DNA from: Alistipes sp. | GTDB taxonomy: Bacteria > Bacteroidota > Bacteroidia > Bacteroidales > Rikenellaceae | DNA: 64,000 bases | Assembly (NCBI GenBank): GCA_017621455.1 | Contig: JAGATC010000020.1 | Location: 1-64,000 of the forward strand | Direction of reading: 5' to 3' | Shown: piece after piece, positions 27,340-37,354 of the stretch | Numbering within the stretch: the stretch's first letter is position 1 | Layout: each line of letters opens with the position of its first letter | Made by a program: the position numbers and the translations under genes | The notes under the pieces: model-generated | Databases searched by the model: none | What the model was told of the DNA's origin: nothing | The model's input: only the letters and a program-made list of their open reading frames with translations

Positions 27340-29241
27340 TTAACGAAAAATGCTCGTAACACTGTTGTTTATACCGCTTTTACAGCCATTTCGTGTCACA
27401 TAGTCGCTGTATAACTCCACGAAATCTGCGGCATTGGAGGTGCCCTCCTTGGTGAATGTCATAGGCTCCGATATGTAGAGCTCGCCAACATAGCCACTCT
27501 CATCCTCAGCTAAGCCACATACCACATACTCATTGCCGTAGGTGCATAGCGCCCAGTCGGGTGACGAGGTGTAGGCGTAATCTAAGAGGCTCTCGCGAAT
27601 ATCCTCCTCGCTGTACTCGTCAACGTAGTATGCGGGGAAGATGTCGAAGTGGAGCGTGGGTGATGGCTTGGCGGTAACTACCTCCACAGATAGGAAGTAG
27701 TCGGCATAGCCTATAAATGACTGGTAGTATGGCTCGAGTGCTGCCACCTCCTTGAGGTCGTATGCCGCGCATCGCACCTCAGTGATAACGTTTGTGCCAT
27801 CGCCATCCTTTGCCGTAGTGAAGCTATATATGAATAGGTCGGTCGTGGCAGCCCCTGCGTAGTAGCCATATACGGCTATCACAAACTCCGTTGCTGGTGG
27901 CAGCTGGTCGATATGCTCTCGGTATACTCCCGTGAGCTCAAGTGGCGCATACTTCTCCATTACGTAGTCGAGCTGCTCCTGTTTGTCACCCTCGGGGAGG
28001 TTCTTTGCATACATCATCACAGCGGTGTAGGGCTCGTCGCTTGATGGCGTGATGCATACATCCACCGAGCGGGGCATAATGTTGGAAAACTCCACCTCGA
28101 AGGTCATATCGGAGCGCTCCACGGTGCCCGTTGTGAAGTACTCAACCACAGGCTTTGATACCACCATGGGTACATTTCCGTTGTCGGAATCTATGGCATA
28201 GATAAGAGCCATATAGCGGTGGTTGGCGTTGAGCGACTTGGTAAACTCGGCCTCGCCCTTGTAGCCGAGCTGCTGCATAATCTCCTCGACACTAAGTTCC
28301 TCGAAGTAGTATAGGTGGTCGGCGATGTAGAAGAATGCCTCAGCAACGGCAGTCTCTGCCTCCGCGGTGAAGGGTAGCCCCTGCTCAATATATCCCGCCT
28401 CTGTATCCTCGACAAGCTGCACGGCGTAGTAGCCATCCCAATCCTCGGGAGTAATCTTGAAGTTGACCTCGGGACCCTCGGCAGTAATGGTAGCCGCAAA
28501 GTCTATCTCTGTGCGTTCGGGGAGACGGTCTTCGATAAGTATATACTCCACCTCAGAGACTATGTCGTACTCATCACCACAGCTGTAGATGCCATAGGCG
28601 TAGATAACATACTCCTTGGCTGGAGAGAGGTCCTGCCAACGCTTTGTATTCTCTCCGGTTAGGGCTATGTTGCTCTCATGCAGAAACTCCTCGAGTGTCA
28701 CATCGTCCATGATGTTGGTGTAGAAGTATGTCTGGTCTGCCGCGATAAGTGCCTCGACGGATGTAATTCCCTGCTGCGTGAGGTAGCTCTTCTCGGCCAT
28801 CATCACTATGTAGGGCATCGTGTCATTGGCAGGTGTTATCTTTATCTCGCACTCCGAGTAGTCGCTTTTTATTAGCTCTAATGTTAGCATGTCGCCACTG
28901 TTAGCCTTCTGAGTGATAGTTATTTGTGGCGTTACGTCGGTGGATATGTGACGTAGGGTTATAGTCGTTGTGCGCACCTCAGAGGTGAAATTTGGCAGGG
29001 CTCTAAAGTTGATTACGTCAGCCTCCGAGTTGTCAATGTCGGTAATCCACTCCGCATCACACACCGCCACGGCGTTCATCGTAGTATCGAGATTCAGAGT
29101 GTAACCTACGGTATAATTACCTCCGATCTCCTCCACCTCGATTCTATTGCTCTCGACACTAAATAGTGTTGAGGGTAGATTCTCGTTGTCGGCACATGCA
29201 ATGACACATGCCGACATAATGAGGAGCAATATTCTACGCAT
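27340..29241 (-). CDS. Large lipoprotein with BACON-like and repeated beta domains
   Basis: This is a 633-residue protein with a lipoprotein signal (VIACADNE, Cys16). The first domain (about 25-112; NYTVGYTLNL, CDAEWITDI, TTTITLRHIS, TPQITITQK) has the layout of a BACON domain, common in surface glycan-associated proteins. Three to four repeat units follow, each with a PYIV/PYTA/YYAVQ start and a KEYVIYAYGIYS or TEFVIAVYGYY end; these look like fibronectin-type III modules. It is paralogous to the lipoprotein gene 12 bases upstream. The neighbouring GH2 glycosidase suggests a glycan-binding role (inference). Confidence 0.85.
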   Translation of the reverse strand: MRRILLLIMSACVIACADNENLPSTLFSVESNRIEVEEIGGNYTVGYTLNLDTTMNAVAVCDAEWITDIDNSEADVINFRALPNFTSEVRTTTITLRHISTDVTPQITITQKANSGDMLTLELIKSDYSECEIKITPANDTMPYIVMMAEKSYLTQQGITSVEALIAADQTYFYTNIMDDVTLEEFLHESNIALTGENTKRWQDLSPAKEYVIYAYGIYSCGDEYDIVSEVEYILIEDRLPERTEIDFAATITAEGPEVNFKITPEDWDGYYAVQLVEDTEAGYIEQGLPFTAEAETAVAEAFFYIADHLYYFEELSVEEIMQQLGYKGEAEFTKSLNANHRYMALIYAIDSDNGNVPMVVSKPVVEYFTTGTVERSDMTFEVEFSNIMPRSVDVCITPSSDEPYTAVMMYAKNLPEGDKQEQLDYVMEKYAPLELTGVYREHIDQLPPATEFVIAVYGYYAGAATTDLFIYSFTTAKDGDGTNVITEVRCAAYDLKEVAALEPYYQSFIGYADYFLSVEVVTAKPSPTLHFDIFPAYYVDEYSEEDIRESLLDYAYTSSPDWALCTYGNEYVVCGLAEDESGYVGELYISEPMTFTKEGTSNAADFVELYSDYVTRNGCKSGINNSVTSIFR

Positions 29242-29253
29242 AGAGCACTAATA

Positions 29254-30408
29254 TTAAATGTAGAAGATTGAAGGCATCGAGCGCATTATGGGTATCTCGC
29301 CATCTTTCGACTCTACGGCAAAGACTATGATCATATACTTCTTGCCTGACTGCAATTGAACGTCGAGCGAGCGGAAGCCAGTGTAGCAATTAGCACGCAA
29401 GAACTGCTCAGCAGATGCACCGCCCTTCATCACGTTGCGGGCATTGGTGTAGAACTTTGTAGCAAGGCTCTTGATAGCGCCCTCGGTCATCTGTGTGCCT
29501 GGCTCAATGTAGTATAGTGAATCATCGGGGGCAATCTGCACGCTGTAGTAGCCTGTCCAGTCGCCAGGGTTAACACTGATGGTTGCAGTAGTTCCCGACA
29601 TCTTGCAGTTGATGTTGAACGATACGTCGTACATCTCGGGCATGGGGAGCTCCACGGCGGTAGTGTGCATAGGCGTTGTCAGCTCGTAGCTATTGCCCGA
29701 GAAGGTGATGCCGTAGCTGTATATGACATATGTAGCTCCTGGCTGCATACCTACAAACTGGCGCTCAGCATCGCCCGTGTAGATAAGCTGTGGCTGCACG
29801 CGTCCCATAAGTTCCTCGAGGGTCATATTGTTACGCTCAGCAAGAGCGCGATAGTTCGACATCTCGGCCTCTACGAATGCCTGTTCTTGCAATACGCCCG
29901 ACTGCTTAAAGTATTCAGCGTCAATGATGTTGGCCATGTATGGATGGTTCTTGTCCAATGGCTTGTACTTTACCGTGCAGCTCTTGTACGTCACGTTCGA
30001 CACCTCGAACGCGAACTTATTGAGTATCTGCTTATCCTGTAAGATGGTTACCTTTACTGATGGCTCCAAGCCTGGGTACTTGATGGTGACCATTGCGAAG
30101 CGCTCCTCGTTTGAGTCGCTTGCCTCGATGTGTAGCACGATGGTCGATGATGTTATCTCCTTGAGCGATACCCACTCCTCGGCACATATCACCTCAAACT
30201 CACCGCCTTTCACAGGGTTAGATATGGAGTAGTAGATGGGGATGTCGCCACCGCCACCATCAATATTTAGCGAGTAGGTGTCAAATGTAACTTTGGGAGG
30301 GTTGTTTGGGTCAATACCACTCTCGCAGCCTCCCGCCGAAAGTAGTGCAAAGCATAGCGCTGTCAACATTGTTGCACGCTCTGCAAACATGCTAATTCTC
30401 TTAAACAT
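29254..30408 (-). CDS. BACON-like lipoprotein, paralogue of the next gene
   Basis: This is a 384-residue protein with a lipoprotein signal (LLSAGGCESG, Cys28). A BACON-like domain (about 38-125; CAEEWVSLKE, FAMVTIKYPG, VKVTILQDK) precedes two repeat units (HPYMANIIDAEYFKQSG...TYVIYSYGITFSG and GYYSVQIAPDDSLYYIEPG...KYMIIVFAVES). The same units occur in the downstream 633-residue lipoprotein, for example GYYAVQLVEDTEAGYIEQG and RYMALIYAIDS, so the pair arose by duplication. It sits 17 bases after the GH2 gene and 12 bases before its paralogue, in one transcript. Confidence 0.85.
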   Translation of the reverse strand: MFKRISMFAERATMLTALCFALLSAGGCESGIDPNNPPKVTFDTYSLNIDGGGGDIPIYYSISNPVKGGEFEVICAEEWVSLKEITSSTIVLHIEASDSNEERFAMVTIKYPGLEPSVKVTILQDKQILNKFAFEVSNVTYKSCTVKYKPLDKNHPYMANIIDAEYFKQSGVLQEQAFVEAEMSNYRALAERNNMTLEELMGRVQPQLIYTGDAERQFVGMQPGATYVIYSYGITFSGNSYELTTPMHTTAVELPMPEMYDVSFNINCKMSGTTATISVNPGDWTGYYSVQIAPDDSLYYIEPGTQMTEGAIKSLATKFYTNARNVMKGGASAEQFLRANCYTGFRSLDVQLQSGKKYMIIVFAVESKDGEIPIMRSMPSIFYI

Positions 30409-30425
30409 ACCTATTAAATTTAATG

Positions 30426-32936
30426 TTATTTGCTGGTTGTAATCTCTATTTTTGCTGTTTTTAGACCCTTAGATTTTGCCGTAAGCACAATCTTGCCGGG
30501 GGTGTCGTTGCTCTGGACGATGGCTGTCATCATGCCGCTAAATACCTCCATCTGAGGTTCATGGAATGGCTCCAACGAGATGGGGTTGCCGTTGGCACCC
30601 GCGCGGTATACGCCCTCGCCTGATACACTATACTTGATGAGGTTGTTGGCTGCGGGACATAGGTTGCCATCCTTGTCCACTACGCTTACGGTAACGAAGG
30701 CAAGGTCGCGGCCATCGGCCTTAATCTCTGCACGGTCTACCGAGAGTTCGATGTGGTGGGGCTTACCTGCGGTCTTTAACTCGCGCTCAGCCATAGCCTC
30801 GCCATCGGCGTTATATGCAACAACCTTCACGGTGCCAGGCTCATACTTCGTATCCATCCACATCAGACGGTAGCGCTTCTGACGCTTTAGACCTCGCATC
30901 GACTCCTCGTCCATCGAGTTCTCGTATGTAACACTCTCATCCTTGGTCTGGATGCCCTGGCTCACGCCATTGATAAATAGCTCGGCCGAGGGGTAGTTGG
31001 TATAGACGAAGATGGGTGTTGTCTCGCCCTCGCGTCCTGGCCATGTCCAGTGGGGTAGGATGTGGAGGGTCTCCTCGTCGCTGTTCCAGTGGCTGCGGTA
31101 GAGGTAGTAGCGATCCTTAGGTAGGCCCGCAAGGTCGACAATGCCGAAGAGTGACGAGTGGCTTGGCCAGTCGGTGTAGTAGGGTGTAGGCTCTCCGATG
31201 TAGTCGAAACCTGTCCATACGAACTCGCCTATAGCCCACGAGAAGTCGTCGTGCCAAATCCAGTCATCCTCCGGTAGGTTCGACCACGAGCAGTGCTCCA
31301 CGTCGTACGACGATGACTGATGGTCGTCGTATGTGGCCATCGAACGACGCTCTACGGGGAACTTGTACACACCGCGGCTACTTACCGTCGAGGCGGTCTC
31401 CGAGCCGAGGATAATCTGCTGAGGCAGACGTAGATAGTTGTCGGGATAGAGGTGTGGGCGGTAGTTGAAGCCCGCAACATCCATCGTGGCTGCCATATTG
31501 TTGTATACCACGTTGTGAGGCTGGTCCATACCCTGCGTCACGGGGCGTGTGGGGTCCTCGCGGTGGCATATATCCTGAAGCATACGCGAGAGCTTGGGAC
31601 CCCAGATGAGATCACCCTGGTCGGGCACCTCGTTACCTACGCACCACATAACTACGCTGGGGTTGTTGCGGTAGTGGTGTAGGAGATTTACCATGTCGCA
31701 CTCCACCCACTCGTCGAAGTGCTTGTGATAGCCATTTGCGAGCTTTGGCGTGCGCCACTCGTCGAAGGTCTCAAGCATAAGCATCATGCCCATCTCGTCG
31801 CACGCCTCGACCAACTCTGGGGCAGGCATATTGTGCGAGGTACGTATTGCGTTGCAGCCCATATCCTTCATTATACGTATCTGGCGGCGAATGGCGGCAT
31901 CGTTCACTGCAGCACCCAATGGGCCGAGGTCGTGGTGGTTGCATACGCCTTTGAACTTCGTAAGCTCGCCGTTGATGTACATACCCTGCTCGGGAACGAT
32001 CTCTATGGTGCGGATACCAAAGCGTGTAGTGTACTCATCCTTAAGCTCCTCGTCAGCGTAAATCTTTGATGTTGCAGTGTAGAGCGCAGGACTATCAACA
32101 GACCATAGCTCAGGGGCATCCACCTCGATTGCCTGCTCGAAGAGATTACGGTTGTGGCGGCTGATGCCGCTCTCCTTGCTGGCTACAACCGCGCCCTCGG
32201 GGTTGCGTATCTCGGTGACGATGCGTAGTGTTGCAGGGTTGGTAGCTGCGGGGTACTCAACCTTTGTAAGTAGCTCAACCGTAGCATACTCCTCGGTTAC
32301 AAGGGGCGTTGTTAGCTGCGTTCCCCATACGGGGATGTGGGTGTCGTTCGTAACCACCAGATGTACATTGCGGTAGATGCCGGCGCCTGGGTACCAGCGC
32401 GATGACTCTGGCTCATTCTCGAGGCGTACGGCAAGGGTGTTTACCTCGCCTGCTTTGAGGTAGTCTGTCACGTCGAAGTGGAACGAGTTGTAGCCGTATG
32501 GCCAGTAGCCCACCTCTCTACCATTTACATATACGCGCGCGTGACTCATAGCACCATCGAAGATAAGCGTCGCGCGCTTACCCTCCTTGAAGTCGGGGGC
32601 CTCGAAGTCGAGACGATACCAGCCTACACCCACAAAGGGTAGACCTCCTGTGCGGCCAGCATGCTCCATCGCCTCCTTCTGACCATCCTGCGTGATGGCT
32701 ACGTTCTGGCGGTCGTTGTTGATGCTAAAGGGACCATATATTGCCCAGTCGTGGGGGATGGTCACCTCCTGCCACTTGCTATCATCGTAGCTGGGTGAGG
32801 TAAAGTCGCTGCTATCCTCGCGCGTGAAGCGCCAGCCACGCTCCAAGAGCTGTTCGCAGCGAACTTGTGCTGTTGCCAACTCTGGTAGGCCTAATAGTAA
32901 TGTAAAAGCTACCAGTAGATTAAGTAGTCTGTTCAT
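30426..32936 (-). CDS. Secreted GH2 glycoside hydrolase (beta-galactosidase-like)
   Basis: The 836 residues begin with a signal peptide (LLVAFTLLLGLPELATAQ, cleaved near 24), so the enzyme works in the periplasm or at the surface. The order is GH2 sugar-binding domain (WQEVTIPHDWAIYGPF, GVGWYRLDFEAPDF, VYVNGREVGYWPYGYNSF), immunoglobulin-like domain, then the TIM barrel. The acid/base glutamate is E436 in WCVGNEVPD and the likely nucleophile E513 in LGSETAST. C-terminal beta domains follow. Substrate is probably a host or dietary beta-galactoside; beta-glucuronidase or beta-mannosidase activity cannot be excluded. No SusC/SusD pair is nearby. Confidence 0.92.
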   Translation of the reverse strand: MNRLLNLLVAFTLLLGLPELATAQVRCEQLLERGWRFTREDSSDFTSPSYDDSKWQEVTIPHDWAIYGPFSINNDRQNVAITQDGQKEAMEHAGRTGGLPFVGVGWYRLDFEAPDFKEGKRATLIFDGAMSHARVYVNGREVGYWPYGYNSFHFDVTDYLKAGEVNTLAVRLENEPESSRWYPGAGIYRNVHLVVTNDTHIPVWGTQLTTPLVTEEYATVELLTKVEYPAATNPATLRIVTEIRNPEGAVVASKESGISRHNRNLFEQAIEVDAPELWSVDSPALYTATSKIYADEELKDEYTTRFGIRTIEIVPEQGMYINGELTKFKGVCNHHDLGPLGAAVNDAAIRRQIRIMKDMGCNAIRTSHNMPAPELVEACDEMGMMLMLETFDEWRTPKLANGYHKHFDEWVECDMVNLLHHYRNNPSVVMWCVGNEVPDQGDLIWGPKLSRMLQDICHREDPTRPVTQGMDQPHNVVYNNMAATMDVAGFNYRPHLYPDNYLRLPQQIILGSETASTVSSRGVYKFPVERRSMATYDDHQSSSYDVEHCSWSNLPEDDWIWHDDFSWAIGEFVWTGFDYIGEPTPYYTDWPSHSSLFGIVDLAGLPKDRYYLYRSHWNSDEETLHILPHWTWPGREGETTPIFVYTNYPSAELFINGVSQGIQTKDESVTYENSMDEESMRGLKRQKRYRLMWMDTKYEPGTVKVVAYNADGEAMAERELKTAGKPHHIELSVDRAEIKADGRDLAFVTVSVVDKDGNLCPAANNLIKYSVSGEGVYRAGANGNPISLEPFHEPQMEVFSGMMTAIVQSNDTPGKIVLTAKSKGLKTAKIEITTSK

Positions 32937-32961
32937 GGTTGCTATGTTGTTTGGTTTTATG

Positions 32962-33702
32962 TTATTGTCTACGTCTAAATTCGGCGAGGATGATGCCCGT
33001 AGCCATCGCTACGTTTAGCGACTCAGAGGTGGGTGCATCTGCCGGATATGGTGGTATTAATAGCTTGTGTGTCAACTCCTTGCGGCACTCCTTGCTTACG
33101 CCGCGTCCCTCGTTACCCATGACGATGATGCCTGAGGGCTCAAGCTCGGTATTGTATATGTTGTTGCCGTCGAGCAGTGTGCCGTAGATGTTGAGGCCCG
33201 CGGTGTGAGCCTCACGTAGTAGCGTGGCGAGGTTATCCACGTAGTGTACCCTCACGCGTAGTATTGCTCCCATTGTTGCCTGCACAACCTTGGGGTTGTA
33301 TAGGTCGGCGCACTCCTTCGTGCAGATTATATCTTCGACGCCAAACCAGTCGGCAAGGCGTATGATGGTACCCATATTTCCAGGGTTTTGCACGCCGTCG
33401 AGGGCTATCGTAAGCCTCCCGCATAGCGTCTTAATCGAGAGCGTATGGCGTGGCTGCTCCACTATGGCGAGGGTGTCGGTGGCACTCTTTAGCTGCGATA
33501 TGCGCTCCATCTCGCGCACATCAATTAGCTCTACATTCGCACCCTTGAGGTCGCAGCGTGTGGTGTAGATGCGGCGAATAGCAAACTCCGAGGCGATAAT
33601 CTCCTCCACAAGCTTGCTACCCTCAGCAATAAACAGCTGCTCCTGGTCGCGTGTGCGCTTATCGGCAAGCGAGCGCACAAATTGTATCTCGGCCTTTGTC
33701 AT
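32962..33702 (-). CDS. TrmH/SpoU-family RNA 2'-O-methyltransferase
   Basis: This 246-residue enzyme methylates ribose in tRNA or rRNA with SAM. The SPOUT motifs are present: LDGVQNPGNMGTIIRLADWF near 95, GIIVMGNEGRGVS near 191, and the C-terminal SLNVAMATGIILAEF. The N-terminal part (FVRSLADKRTRDQEQLFIAEG) is the substrate-binding domain typical of the RlmB/TsnR type. The exact target nucleotide cannot be told. It begins one base after the rnz stop and is followed by the GH2 gene after 25 bases. Confidence 0.93.
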   Translation of the reverse strand: MTKAEIQFVRSLADKRTRDQEQLFIAEGSKLVEEIIASEFAIRRIYTTRCDLKGANVELIDVREMERISQLKSATDTLAIVEQPRHTLSIKTLCGRLTIALDGVQNPGNMGTIIRLADWFGVEDIICTKECADLYNPKVVQATMGAILRVRVHYVDNLATLLREAHTAGLNIYGTLLDGNNIYNTELEPSGIIVMGNEGRGVSKECRKELTHKLLIPPYPADAPTSESLNVAMATGIILAEFRRRQ

Positions 33703-33703
33703 T

Positions 33704-34627
33704 CTATTGCTCCTCCTCGATGTTAAATGTTGCTCCTTCGGCGGCGATGTCGCTATTTGGAAATATCCTTCGACACTCCTCCCTCAGCTCCTCGTGACTC
33801 TTGTACCGCGACGAGAAGTGACCTATAATCAGCCTTTTAGCCTCAGCTTTTAGCGCTGCCTTTGCTGCCTCCTCGGTTGTAGAGTGTCCACGTCCACGCG
33901 CTACGGCAGCATCCTTAATGGAGTATGTCGTCTCGTGGTAGAGTAGGTCTACGCCCTTTACGAGCGATGCTGCTTTGGCGGAGTATGCCGTGTCGGAGAG
34001 GTAGGCGTATGAGCGTGCCTTGTAGGGCGTGTAGGTGAGCTCCTCGTTGGCTATGGTGGTGCCATCGTTGAGTGTTATATCCTCGCCGCGCTTCGCAGCC
34101 ACTATCTGCGCTATCGAGAGCCCATATTTCTCTATTTTGAATTTGTTGACATTGAGTCCTGGTTGCTTCTCCTTGAAGAGGTATCCCGCCGTGGGTACTC
34201 GGTGGCGTAGTGGTATGGACCACACCTCGAGCGTTGAGTTATCCATAAGTAGACGATGCTCCGTGGTGCGCACCTCGTGCCACTTCACCTCGTAGGGCAG
34301 GTCGTCCCAGAAGTAGCGGCGGTGGTAGTCGAGGATGTCGCCCATAGGTGCTGGGGCGTAGATGTCGAGCGGTGTGCGCTTACCCTCAAGGCCGAGTGTG
34401 GCGATGAGCGGGAAGAGTCCAAAGCAGTGGTCGCCATGGAGATGTGAGATAAATACAGCCCTAAGGCGTAGCGGATTAATGCCACGCCTTATGAGCTGCT
34501 GTTGTACACCCTCCCCCGCATCGACTAAGTAGTATTGCTCGTTGAGGTTTACTACCTGTGCCGAGGGGTGGGCATGTGGTGTAGGCTTAGCAGACGAGTT
34601 GCCAAGTATGGTAACGCTGAAACCCAT
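33704..34627 (-). CDS. rnz: Ribonuclease Z
   Basis: RNase Z removes 3' trailers from tRNA precursors; this matters here because several tRNAs of this genome lack an encoded CCA. The chosen ATG gives 307 residues beginning MGFSVTILGNSSAKP; an ATG 33 bases further upstream would overlap trxB. The metallo-beta-lactamase motif SHLHGDHCFGL near 62 is intact, and later metal ligands appear in LSDTAYS, HETTYS and GHFSSRY. It lies 14 bases after trxB. Confidence 0.95.
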   Translation of the reverse strand: MGFSVTILGNSSAKPTPHAHPSAQVVNLNEQYYLVDAGEGVQQQLIRRGINPLRLRAVFISHLHGDHCFGLFPLIATLGLEGKRTPLDIYAPAPMGDILDYHRRYFWDDLPYEVKWHEVRTTEHRLLMDNSTLEVWSIPLRHRVPTAGYLFKEKQPGLNVNKFKIEKYGLSIAQIVAAKRGEDITLNDGTTIANEELTYTPYKARSYAYLSDTAYSAKAASLVKGVDLLYHETTYSIKDAAVARGRGHSTTEEAAKAALKAEAKRLIIGHFSSRYKSHEELREECRRIFPNSDIAAEGATFNIEEEQ

Positions 34628-34641
34628 CTTGATGGTGTAGA

Positions 34642-35565
34642 TTACTGAGCAAGCAACCAACGCTCGCAGTCCAAAGCGGCGATACAGCCAGAGCCTGCAG
34701 CGGTGATAGCCTGTCGGTAGTGAGGATCCTTAACGTCACCTGCGGCAAATACGCCCTCTACCGATGTCTTCGATGTGCCAGGAACTACCTTGATGTACTT
34801 CTGCTCGTCGAGCTCAAGCTGACCCTTGAGGAACTCGGTGTTGGGGTTGTGGCCGATAGCGAGGAAGAAGCCCATAACCTCGATTGTGCGCTCCTCGCCC
34901 GATGTGTGAACAAGGCGAACACCAGTTACGCCATACTCGTCGCCCAATACCTCCTTAGTGTTGTGCTCGAACAATACCTCGATGTTAGGAGTGTTGAACA
35001 CACGCTCCTGCATGGCCTTAGATGCACGCAAGTAGTTCTTACGAACGATAAGGTATACCTTCTTGCAGATTGATGCAAGGTATGTAGCCTCCTCGCAAGC
35101 GGTGTCGCCACCACCCACAACGGCAACATCCTTCTTGCGGTAGAAGAAACCGTCACATGTAGCGCAGGCGCTAACACCCATACCGCGATACTTAGCCTCA
35201 GACTCCAAGCCGAGGTATTTAGCTGACGCACCAGTAGATACGATTACGGCCTCAGCCTCAATCTCATGCTCGTGGTCGATTACGGCCTTGAATGGGCGCT
35301 TCGAGAGGTCGATGTCGGTGATGATGCCGCGACGTACGTCAGCACCAAAGCGCAAAGCCTGCTTGCGCAAATCCTCCATCATAGCAGTACCGGTGATGCC
35401 CTCTGGGTAGCCAGGGAAGTTCTCAATCTCGGTAGTAGTTGTGAGCTGACCACCAGGCTCGATACCCTCGTAGAGTACGGGTGAGAGGTTAGCACGTGAG
35501 GTGTAGATAGCTGCGGTGAAGCCTGCAGGGCCGCTACCGATAATCAAAACTTTTACTTTCTCCAT
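34642..35565 (-). CDS. trxB: Thioredoxin-disulfide reductase
   Basis: TrxB passes electrons from NADPH through FAD to thioredoxin. The 307 residues include the FAD motif IIGSGPAGFTAAIY (8-21), the redox-active CATC near 135-138, the NADPH motif VVGGGDTACEEA, and the C-terminal FAD segment VFAAGDVKDPHYRQ. Length is normal. No own promoter is evident; it lies 56 bases after the DUF4954 gene. Confidence 0.97.
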   Translation of the reverse strand: MEKVKVLIIGSGPAGFTAAIYTSRANLSPVLYEGIEPGGQLTTTTEIENFPGYPEGITGTAMMEDLRKQALRFGADVRRGIITDIDLSKRPFKAVIDHEHEIEAEAVIVSTGASAKYLGLESEAKYRGMGVSACATCDGFFYRKKDVAVVGGGDTACEEATYLASICKKVYLIVRKNYLRASKAMQERVFNTPNIEVLFEHNTKEVLGDEYGVTGVRLVHTSGEERTIEVMGFFLAIGHNPNTEFLKGQLELDEQKYIKVVPGTSKTSVEGVFAAGDVKDPHYRQAITAAGSGCIAALDCERWLLAQ

Positions 35566-35621
35566 AGTCTTGGTTGGTTTTAGTTGTTTATAATTTATGT
35601 TATGTGTTATTTATCAGTTGT

Positions 35622-37343
35622 TTATCGTGTGTTTAGGAAGTCTGCCACCTGCTCACCCTCATCGCGGAAGTCGTAGCCGTAGCCTACCATCATGTCGAGA
35701 CCCGCATCACGCACGCGGTCTGCCTCTGTCGCCTCACGCATACGCTTCAAAATATTGTCTGACGCCTCGATGGTCTCTGCCACCTCCTGCTCTGAAGGTG
35801 CATGTCCCATGAGCGAGGTGAGTACGTCGTAGGCGTATGCCGCAGCCATATCGTCGTAGCGCTCGTGCCACTCGTGTAGCTCACGTGTGATACCCTCAAG
35901 GTCGAGCTCTCCCGCTGCGATGCGCTTCAATATCGCCTCGGTTGTGCCAAGTGGCAAGTACTGACCTGCGATATCTATCCACTCGGTGTGGTCGTAGACA
36001 TGCTTGGTGTAGTCGCCCATACTTAGCATCACGCCCAACGATGCCGCTATGGCGCTGTTATATAGCTTGATGCTGCGTGGTATCATCGAGGCACGTATCA
36101 TGGTGCGGTTGTAGCTATAGGTCTTGGCCTCGGGGTCGCGCTCCTGTAGGCGTGTTAGTGCATCCACGCCGCGCATCATCTTGCCCGTAACAAAGGGGTT
36201 GAACTCCTCGAAACAGATGTTATCGCGCTTCGTCGTGCGCTTATCACGCGACTTCCACTTCTCGATGTCGCGAATCGTGCCGTAGCTCTTTAGCGAGAGT
36301 GCAGGCATAAGCAGCGTGTGACCATCCTCCTCGACAAGGTATGAGTAGGGCATATCCTGCGTGTCGTGGTGACGTGTGTGGCGTCCGAGCACCACCGTGT
36401 AGGGTCCCTCAATAGACGGAGCCATAACGTAGGCACTACTTCCGAACTTTGTACCGCGCTGATGCACAGCCTGATGCACGGCGCCACTCTTAAAGAGGTG
36501 GTTCGACTGGTTGGTGCCGCTACCCGCGTTGAAGAACGAGAATATACCGGCTATGAGCAGCGATGACTTATGGTGCGACACGGTAAATGGCCCAGCAAAA
36601 ACCGATGCTGCCTCGCCATTCTCGCAGTGGCAGTTGGCAAAGAAAAGAGTGTCGACAGCGGTAAACCCGTTGGCAATCTTCGTATTCTCGCCCACGAAGC
36701 AGCGCTCGATACTCGACGCCCCATCCACACTCGAGAAGTTGTCCATAATAAAATCCTTGGCACGTACATCTATGCCCACCGTGGCATTGCGTCCCACGGT
36801 GCCATTCTCTAAGTGTGAGGCCCCCTCGATGGTTGCCCCCGCCTCGATGTGTACCTCGCGGATGAACCTCGCGCCCACAACCGTGCTGCCATCCTCCACA
36901 ATACCCATGGTGCTTGCATGCTCCGCGGCACGCCTCTCGGCCATGGATAGCAGCTGCTTAACTGCCTCGCTGCGGTTGCGCATCATGGTCATGATGTAGG
37001 CAATCTGCGACGTAAGCTCGCGGTAGATGATAGCTGTGCGGCCACCATTCTCGTTTACGGCCGCCACGCCCACACCCTCGCCAAAGGATGAGGCTCGGCG
37101 ACACTCCATGCGCAGAACATCGTCTATATGGCAGTCGTTGCCGATGATATAGTTGGCTATAGTGGAGTCGGAGATACGCGTGCGTGAGCCAATCTCGGTG
37201 CGCCCCTCAAAGCGCACGTTACGCAGTTGCTCGGGACGGAAGTCCAGTGAGACGGTGATGTCATCCCACGAGACGGCCGAGCATCCGCGCTGCTCCAACG
37301 AGGCACGCTCCTCGCTTGTCAATATCCTTCTATTATCGCTCAT
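35622..37343 (-). CDS. DUF4954-type left-handed beta-helix protein
   Basis: The 573-residue protein is rich in hexapeptide-like turns (IGSRTRISDSTIANYIIG, GNDCHIDDVL, GRNATVGIDVRAKDFIM, GENTKIANGFTAVDT) typical of the left-handed parallel beta-helix of nucleotide-sugar acyltransferases. It agrees in layout with the Bacteroidetes DUF4954 family, whose activity is unknown to me. The C-terminal third is helical (LHEWHERYDDMAAAYAYDVL). The chosen ATG lies 11 bases after the rsmG stop; an in-frame TTG would overlap that stop by four bases and is possible. Confidence 0.88.
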   Translation of the reverse strand: MSDNRRILTSEERASLEQRGCSAVSWDDITVSLDFRPEQLRNVRFEGRTEIGSRTRISDSTIANYIIGNDCHIDDVLRMECRRASSFGEGVGVAAVNENGGRTAIIYRELTSQIAYIMTMMRNRSEAVKQLLSMAERRAAEHASTMGIVEDGSTVVGARFIREVHIEAGATIEGASHLENGTVGRNATVGIDVRAKDFIMDNFSSVDGASSIERCFVGENTKIANGFTAVDTLFFANCHCENGEAASVFAGPFTVSHHKSSLLIAGIFSFFNAGSGTNQSNHLFKSGAVHQAVHQRGTKFGSSAYVMAPSIEGPYTVVLGRHTRHHDTQDMPYSYLVEEDGHTLLMPALSLKSYGTIRDIEKWKSRDKRTTKRDNICFEEFNPFVTGKMMRGVDALTRLQERDPEAKTYSYNRTMIRASMIPRSIKLYNSAIAASLGVMLSMGDYTKHVYDHTEWIDIAGQYLPLGTTEAILKRIAAGELDLEGITRELHEWHERYDDMAAAYAYDVLTSLMGHAPSEQEVAETIEASDNILKRMREATEADRVRDAGLDMMVGYGYDFRDEGEQVADFLNTR

Positions 37344-37354
37344 ATTGCTTATAA

